Below are positions 59,604 to 64,000 of a stretch of DNA of 64,000 nt, in pieces; positions within the stretch are counted from its first letter, which is position 1; every line of letters starts with the position of its first letter. The translations under genes were made by a program, and so were the position numbers. The stretch covers positions 372,001 through 436,000 of the forward strand of contig NZ_JACHVP010000001.1 in NCBI RefSeq assembly GCF_014190775.1, read 5' to 3'. The stretch comes from Leifsonia aquatica (GTDB taxonomy: Bacteria; Actinomycetota; Actinomycetes; Actinomycetales; Microbacteriaceae). Below the pieces are notes generated by a model. The model saw nothing but the letters and a program-made list of their open reading frames with translations. It made no database searches and was not told the origin of the DNA.

Positions 59604-60407
59604 TCAGGCGTCGAGCGCGATGGTCGGTACGTCCACGATGTGGGCGCCGCCGTCGGCGACGATCGTCGCGCCGGTGATGTACGACGACTCGGCCGAGCCG
59701 AGGAAACGGATGACGGAGGCGATCTCTTCCGGCAGCGCGGGTCGGCCGAGCGGCACGGCGGCGGTGACGATCCGGTACCCCTCCTCGCGGCTGGACAGCC
59801 CGGCGGCGCGGGCGAAGTCGTCCATCTCCTCGTCGGCCATGGGTGTCTGCACCCAGCCCGGGCAGACCGCGTTCACGCGCACGCCGTAGCGGCCGTAGTC
59901 GCGGGCGAGGGAGCGGGTGAGCCCGATCAGCGCGTGCTTGCCCACGGTGTAGCCGGCGACGCCCGGTCCGGCGAAGAGTCCCGCGAGGGAGGAGACGACG
60001 ACGATCTGCCCGTGCGACTCGACCAGCGGCGTCAGCGCGGCGCGGGCGAGCACGAAGGCGGTCGTCACGTTGGTGCGGAACGACAGCTCCCACGCGGCGT
60101 CGTCGGTCTCATCGACCGTGCCGAGACCGTGCCCGCCCGCGTTCGCCACGACGACGTCGATGCGGCCCAGCTCGGTCACGATGCGGTGCACGGCGGCCTC
60201 CGCCTCCTCCCGCACGCTCGCGTCCGCGACCACGGCGAGGCCGCCGGTCTCGGCGGCGACCGCCTCCAGGGGGCCGGGCCGGCGGCCGACGAGCACGACA
60301 CGCGCGCCCTCGGCGGCATAGCGGCGGGCGGTCGCGGCGCCGATGCCGGTGCCGCCACCGGTGATGACGACGACCTTGCCGTCGACGGATGCTCCGCGTG
60401 CGGTCAC
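59604..60407 (-). CDS. SDR oxidoreductase
   Basis: A 267-residue classical SDR with TGGGTGIG (16-23), NAG (89-91), Ser139/140 and Y153-T-V-G-K157. GTG start. It lies 51 bp after another SDR gene in the same direction. It probably oxidises or reduces a pathway intermediate. Confidence 0.9.
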   Translation of the reverse strand: MTARGASVDGKVVVITGGGTGIGAATARRYAAEGARVVLVGRRPGPLEAVAAETGGLAVVADASVREEAEAAVHRIVTELGRIDVVVANAGGHGLGTVDETDDAAWELSFRTNVTTAFVLARAALTPLVESHGQIVVVSSLAGLFAGPGVAGYTVGKHALIGLTRSLARDYGRYGVRVNAVCPGWVQTPMADEEMDDFARAAGLSSREEGYRIVTAAVPLGRPALPEEIASVIRFLGSAESSYITGATIVADGGAHIVDVPTIALDA

Positions 60408-60458
60408 GGCGGCCTGCTTTCTCTCGGAGGTGGTGGAGTGGATGAGGCGATCAGGCGC

Positions 60459-61226
60459 TCAGGCCGGGAACGACGACCGGGCCAGGTAGCCGAAGTCGGA
60501 GACGAGGGCGTGGCCGTTCACGGGCCGCGAGGCCGTCGATGCGAGGTAGAGCACGTGCCGCGCCACCTCCTCGGCGGTCTGCACGGGGAAGTCCGCCCCG
60601 GCGAACCCGCCCGGCTCGACGCCGAGGTCTGCGCGGGCCATCGGGGTGTCCACGATGGAGGGGCACACGGCGTTCACGCGCACGCCGTCGGGGGCGAGGT
60701 CGACGGAGAGCGCCCGCATGAGCTGCAGCACGGCGCCCTTCGAGGCGTTGTACGGCACCATCCCGGGCGCCGCGACGAAGCTGGAGTCGGAGGCGAGCAG
60801 CACGATCGCGGGCGCCTTCGAGCGGCGAAGATGGGGGAGGGTGTGCTTGACGAGCAGGAACGGCCCGGTCACGTTCACGGCGAGCACCGCGTTCCAGGCT
60901 TCCAGCGCGATCTCGTCGACGGGGGAGCCGAACGGGCCGGAGACCCCCGCGCAGGCGACGACGACATCCACGCCGTCCAGCGCGGCGGCTGCCTCCTCCA
61001 CGGCGGAACGGACGGACGACTCGTCGGTCACGTCGACGGGGAGGGTCACTGCGCTGTCGATGCCGGAGGCGCGCAGCTCGGCCTGCAGCGCGCGCAGTCC
61101 GCGCTCGTCGCGGTCGAGCAGGGCGACGCGCGCCCCCTCCCGCGCGAACGCCAGGGCGCTCGCCCGGCCGATGCCGCTGGCCGCGCCGGTCACGATCACG
61201 GACCGGCCGGCGAGTCCCAGCTCCAT
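60459..61226 (-). CDS. SDR oxidoreductase (CAG in place of NAG)
   Basis: A 255-residue SDR with TGAASGIG (13-20) and Y159-N-A-S-K163. The usual structural Asn of NAG is Cys here (C92-A-G), which is uncommon. The C-terminus ends DFGYLARSSFPA rather than the typical DGG stretch. Between the GMC and the other SDR gene, 25 bp from the former. Confidence 0.88.
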   Translation of the reverse strand: MELGLAGRSVIVTGAASGIGRASALAFAREGARVALLDRDERGLRALQAELRASGIDSAVTLPVDVTDESSVRSAVEEAAAALDGVDVVVACAGVSGPFGSPVDEIALEAWNAVLAVNVTGPFLLVKHTLPHLRRSKAPAIVLLASDSSFVAAPGMVPYNASKGAVLQLMRALSVDLAPDGVRVNAVCPSIVDTPMARADLGVEPGGFAGADFPVQTAEEVARHVLYLASTASRPVNGHALVSDFGYLARSSFPA

Positions 61227-61251
61227 CGTCGTCCCCCGTCCCGCGTCGCGG

Positions 61252-62781
61252 TCACTCGCCGGCGAGGATGAAGGCGGCGGCCTTCTCGCCGATGAGCACG
61301 CTCGGGGCGTTCGTGTTGCCGGTCGTCACGCGCGGCATGATCGACGCGTCGGCGACGCGGACCCCGTCGACGCCGTGCACCCGCAGCCGCGGCGTCACGA
61401 CCGCCTGCTCGTCGACGCCCATCGCGCAGGTGCCGACCTGGTGGTGGTACGTGACGACGGTCGAGCGCACGTAGTCCTCGAGCTCGTCGTCGCCGACCTC
61501 CGGGCCCGGGTAGAGCTCGGTCGCACCCCAGGCGGCGAGAGCGGGGCGGGTGCCGATGCTGCGACACTGGCGCACGGAGGCGACGAGCGACGCGACATCA
61601 TCCGCGTGGCCGAGCGCGTCGAGGTCGATGAGCAGCGGGTCGTGTGCTCCCGGGCCCGACAGCGTCACACTGCCGCGCGCCTTCGGCGACACGATCCCCG
61701 CCATCAGCGAGAAGCCGTCCGCGGGGCCGGTCATGCCCTCGTGGTACATCGGGACGGAGAAGTGGATGGGCTGGGTGTCGGGCACCTCCTTGTCGGGGGT
61801 GCTCTTCCAGAACAGGTGCGACTGCGTCACCGAGACGCCCGCGCGCGGGAGCCCGACCTCCTGCTCGGTGATGAAGATCACCGGCGAGAGGAGGTGGTCG
61901 TGCAAGTTCTTGCCGACGCCGGGGAGGTCGGCGACGGGCGCGATGCCGAGCGCCTCCAGCTCGGCTGCCGGGCCGATGCCCGAGCGCAACAGGATGCGTG
62001 GCGAGTCGAGGGCACCGGCGCACAGGATCACCTCGTCGGCGCGCAGCTGCTGCACCTCGCCGCCCTGCTCGAACTCCACACCGACGACCCGCGGGGTGCG
62101 GTCGTCGCCGGACTCGATCAGGAGGCGGTGCACCCAGCATCCGGTGCGCACGTCGACGCGGTCGCGCACGGGCTTGAGGTACGCGAGGTAGGTGTTCAGC
62201 CGCTGCCCGTCGCGCACGGTGATCTGCTGCTGCGAGACCCCGTCGAGGTGGTCGCCGTTGTAGTCGGGGTTGTGCTCGAGGCCCTCCTCGACCGCCGCCG
62301 CGATGATCGACTCCTGGATGGGGTCGAGCGGATAGTCGTCGGTCACGTCGAGCAGGCCCTCTGCGCCGTGCAGCTCGGAGCCGCCGCCGGAGAACCGTTC
62401 GATGGCGCGGTAGACGGGCAGCACGTCGTCCCACGCCCAGCCGTCGTTGCCGAGCGCCGCCCAGTGGTCGAAGTCGGCCGGCGCGCAGCGCACCCAGATC
62501 ATGGCGTTCAGCGAGTGGGAGCCGCCGAGCACCTTGCCGCGCGGCAGGTGCAGTTCTCGGCCGGCCGCGTGCTCCTGCGGGACGGTGAAGTAGTCCCAGT
62601 CGTCCGGGCTGTGCCAGAGCTCGCCCATGCGGCTGGGGTCGTGGATGGCGGGGTTCGTGTCCTCGCCGCCGGCCTCCAGCACGGTCACCGACACTCCGGC
62701 GTCGGCCAGCCTCCGGGCGACGACGGAACCCGCCGACCCCGCGCCGATCACGATCGCGCTGCGTACACCGTTGGTCTGCAT
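61252..62781 (-). CDS. GMC-family flavin oxidoreductase
   Basis: A 509-residue FAD enzyme: ADP-binding VIGAGSAGSVVARRL with VLEAGG, GMC signature LPRGKVLGGSHSLNAMIWVR, second signature GALDSPRILLRSGIGP, and catalytic His in YHHQVGTCAMG with Asn in TTGNTNAPSVL. It oxidises primary or secondary alcohols or sugars, passing electrons to oxygen or a quinone. I chose the ATG preceded by GGGAGAGG; another lies 13 codons earlier. Confidence 0.92.
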   Translation of the reverse strand: MQTNGVRSAIVIGAGSAGSVVARRLADAGVSVTVLEAGGEDTNPAIHDPSRMGELWHSPDDWDYFTVPQEHAAGRELHLPRGKVLGGSHSLNAMIWVRCAPADFDHWAALGNDGWAWDDVLPVYRAIERFSGGGSELHGAEGLLDVTDDYPLDPIQESIIAAAVEEGLEHNPDYNGDHLDGVSQQQITVRDGQRLNTYLAYLKPVRDRVDVRTGCWVHRLLIESGDDRTPRVVGVEFEQGGEVQQLRADEVILCAGALDSPRILLRSGIGPAAELEALGIAPVADLPGVGKNLHDHLLSPVIFITEQEVGLPRAGVSVTQSHLFWKSTPDKEVPDTQPIHFSVPMYHEGMTGPADGFSLMAGIVSPKARGSVTLSGPGAHDPLLIDLDALGHADDVASLVASVRQCRSIGTRPALAAWGATELYPGPEVGDDELEDYVRSTVVTYHHQVGTCAMGVDEQAVVTPRLRVHGVDGVRVADASIMPRVTTGNTNAPSVLIGEKAAAFILAGE

Positions 62782-62917
62782 CCCGGACGCCTCTCCCTCG
62801 AGTCGTTCCGAGACTCCCATGCGCCGCCGGGCCCGCGGAACGCCCGCCGGCCGGACCTTCGCGGACGGTCAACGGGCGTGCCGCGGCGGTCAAGCGCGGC
62901 GCGGTGACGCCGTCCGG

Positions 62918-64000
62918 TCACGCCGCCGACCAGCCTCCGTCGCTCGCCAGGACGACGCCGTTGATGTTGACGCCGTCGTCGCTCAGCAGGAACGTGATGG
63001 AGGCGGCGAGCGCGTCGGCGCCGGCCGGATCGGGCATGACGGCCATGGCGGTCTGCACGCGGTCGGCGCCCAGCGGGGAGCCGAAGCTCGCTTCGATGTT
63101 CGTGATGGTCGGGCCGGGCGCGACCGCGTTGACGCGGATCCCGCTCGGACCGTACATGAACGCGCTGCTCTTCGTGAGGCCGACCACGGCGTGCTTGGAC
63201 GCGGTGTAGGCGACCCCGGCCGCCGATCCGCGCAGGGCGGCCTCGGAGGCGGTGTTGACGATCGAGCCGGCCGCGGCGGCGAGCATGGCGGGCACCACCG
63301 CGCGCATGAGCTTCATCGTGCCGTCGACGTTCACCGCGAAGACGCGGCGCCACACCGCGTCCGTGAGCTCGTGCACCGGCGTCATGTCGTCCATGATCCC
63401 GGCGATGTTGGCGAGGCCGTCGATGCGGTCACCGGCGGCGCGGACGATCTCGGCGACGCCGGCGTCGTCCGTGATGTCGGCGGTGAGGGCCACGACGTCG
63501 GCGCCCGGGTGGTCGGCGACGAATTGGTCGAGCCGCTCCCGCGAGACGTCGACGGCGACGACGCGGCCGCCCTCGCGGGCGATGCGGGAGGCGGTGGCGC
63601 GGCCGATGCCGGAACCCGCGCCGGTCACGATCACGGTCTTGCCGTCGAAGCGGCCCGGGGTGATGCGCTCCGCCCACTCGGCGGGCTCCGGCGCGGAGGG
63701 GGCGGCCGGTTCGGACGGCGCTGCGGCCTCGGGCGAGGCAGCCTCCGCCGCTGCGGACGCGGCCGCCGAGTCGAGGGCGGCATCCACGGCGCCGTCGGCC
63801 GCATTGGCGCGGCGCACGAGGTCGTCGACCATCGCCTGCGAGAACTGCCCCTTGCTCAGCTTGATGAGGCGCTTGAGCGCGAGCCGGCTGACCGGACGCA
63901 GCACCTCCGGGCTCTGACCCGCCTCGGCGAGCAGCTCGCGGATGATCGGACCGCCGGTCGGGTGGTCCAGCCAGGTCTTGATGGAGTCGTCGGCGGAGAG
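62918..64000 (-). CDS. SDR domain at C-terminus of a larger protein (5' end outside window)
   Basis: The frame is open to the right edge. The C-terminal 250 residues are an SDR (TGAGSGIG, NIAG, Y-T-A-S-K) ending VVLASDGGWSAA. Ahead of it come an Ala/Pro/Glu-rich linker and a helical segment (KTWLDHPTGGPIIRELL, LSKGQFSQAMVDDLV) resembling the tail of GH3 glycoside hydrolases, so a beta-glucosidase-SDR fusion is possible. Calling an internal ATG/CTG as the start would cut through the helical segment. The upstream part is not visible. Confidence 0.8.
   Translation of the reverse strand, partial: LSADDSIKTWLDHPTGGPIIRELLAEAGQSPEVLRPVSRLALKRLIKLSKGQFSQAMVDDLVRRANAADGAVDAALDSAAASAAAEAASPEAAAPSEPAAPSAPEPAEWAERITPGRFDGKTVIVTGAGSGIGRATASRIAREGGRVVAVDVSRERLDQFVADHPGADVVALTADITDDAGVAEIVRAAGDRIDGLANIAGIMDDMTPVHELTDAVWRRVFAVNVDGTMKLMRAVVPAMLAAAAGSIVNTASEAALRGSAAGVAYTASKHAVVGLTKSSAFMYGPSGIRVNAVAPGPTITNIEASFGSPLGADRVQTAMAVMPDPAGADALAASITFLLSDDGVNINGVVLASDGGWSAA

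Noticed and set aside
1..64000. CRISPR arrays, tRNA/rRNA genes, prophage or insertion sequences
   Set aside because: Reading through the window I saw no regularly spaced repeats, cloverleaf genes, integrases or transposases; a dedicated search could still find a divergent small RNA.

Overview
The window is a high-GC, densely packed bacterial chromosome segment, most likely from an actinomycete of the Microbacteriaceae (Leifsonia- or Microbacterium-like). The pointers are extreme third-position GC, many ATGA/GTGA start-stop overlaps, frequent GTG starts, several leaderless-type starts (TAnnnT six or seven bases before the start codon), a LAxTG sortase-type surface protein, an actinobacterial-type leuA with a leucine attenuator, and recurrent use of the word GGATGC. 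The genus is an inference. I saw no rRNA, tRNA, insertion sequence, phage gene, CRISPR array or origin. The content is mainly soil/plant-associated carbon catabolism, transport and stress functions.

Layout. 1-6.3 kb: an ECF sigma factor with its YCII partner, then a TetR-controlled divergon (SDR behind tetR on one side; amidohydrolase and amino-acid-type permease on the other). 6.4-8.8 kb: a PspA envelope-stress pair, then a NIPSNAP protein and three small or unknown genes. 8.9-18.9 kb: a LacI-controlled divergon for an unidentified sugar or sugar acid (gluconokinase, monooxygenase-like protein and lacI leftward; DXR-like oxidoreductase, ribose-type ABC transporter, NAD-dependent sugar dehydrogenase, HIBADH-type reductase and lactonase-like amidohydrolase rightward). 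18.9-21.1 kb: MarR with a drug exporter. 21.2-24.5 kb: a secreted glycerophosphodiester phosphodiesterase carrying an almost perfect 591-bp internal tandem duplication, and a LysM lipoprotein. 24.6-27.4 kb: a LysR gene between two serine beta-lactamase-fold genes. 27.4-28.4 kb: msrB-msrA. 28.6-31.6 kb: PadR with an ABC1-family kinase and a glycine-zipper protein.

31.6-38.6 kb is a probable ribonucleoside scavenging operon: ribokinase, LacI, solute-binding protein, two permeases, nucleoside hydrolase and a TauE-type exporter. The LacI frame runs into the binding-protein gene with no stop codon. 38.6-44.2 kb holds a cell-wall protein, hydrolase and kinase-like enzymes, a seven-bladed beta-propeller and small proteins. 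44.2-49.5 kb is housekeeping: leuA with a leucine-rich leader peptide and attenuator hairpin, chorismate mutase, a tandem pair of GAF-ANTAR proteins, a methyltransferase and a YdeI-like protein.

49.6-64.0 kb looks like one catabolic locus behind an AraC regulator: zinc alcohol dehydrogenase, SDR, MoaF-like protein, SnoaL-like protein and a branched-chain-type ABC transporter (LivM and LivG fused) rightward. Running back toward it are an alpha/beta hydrolase, two SDRs, a GMC flavin oxidoreductase and an SDR fused to the end of a larger, truncated protein. Together these could import a moderately hydrophobic alcohol or glycoside and oxidise it stepwise; the substrate cannot be read from the sequence. 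This locus and the LacI sugar-acid divergon are the best candidates for undescribed pathways.
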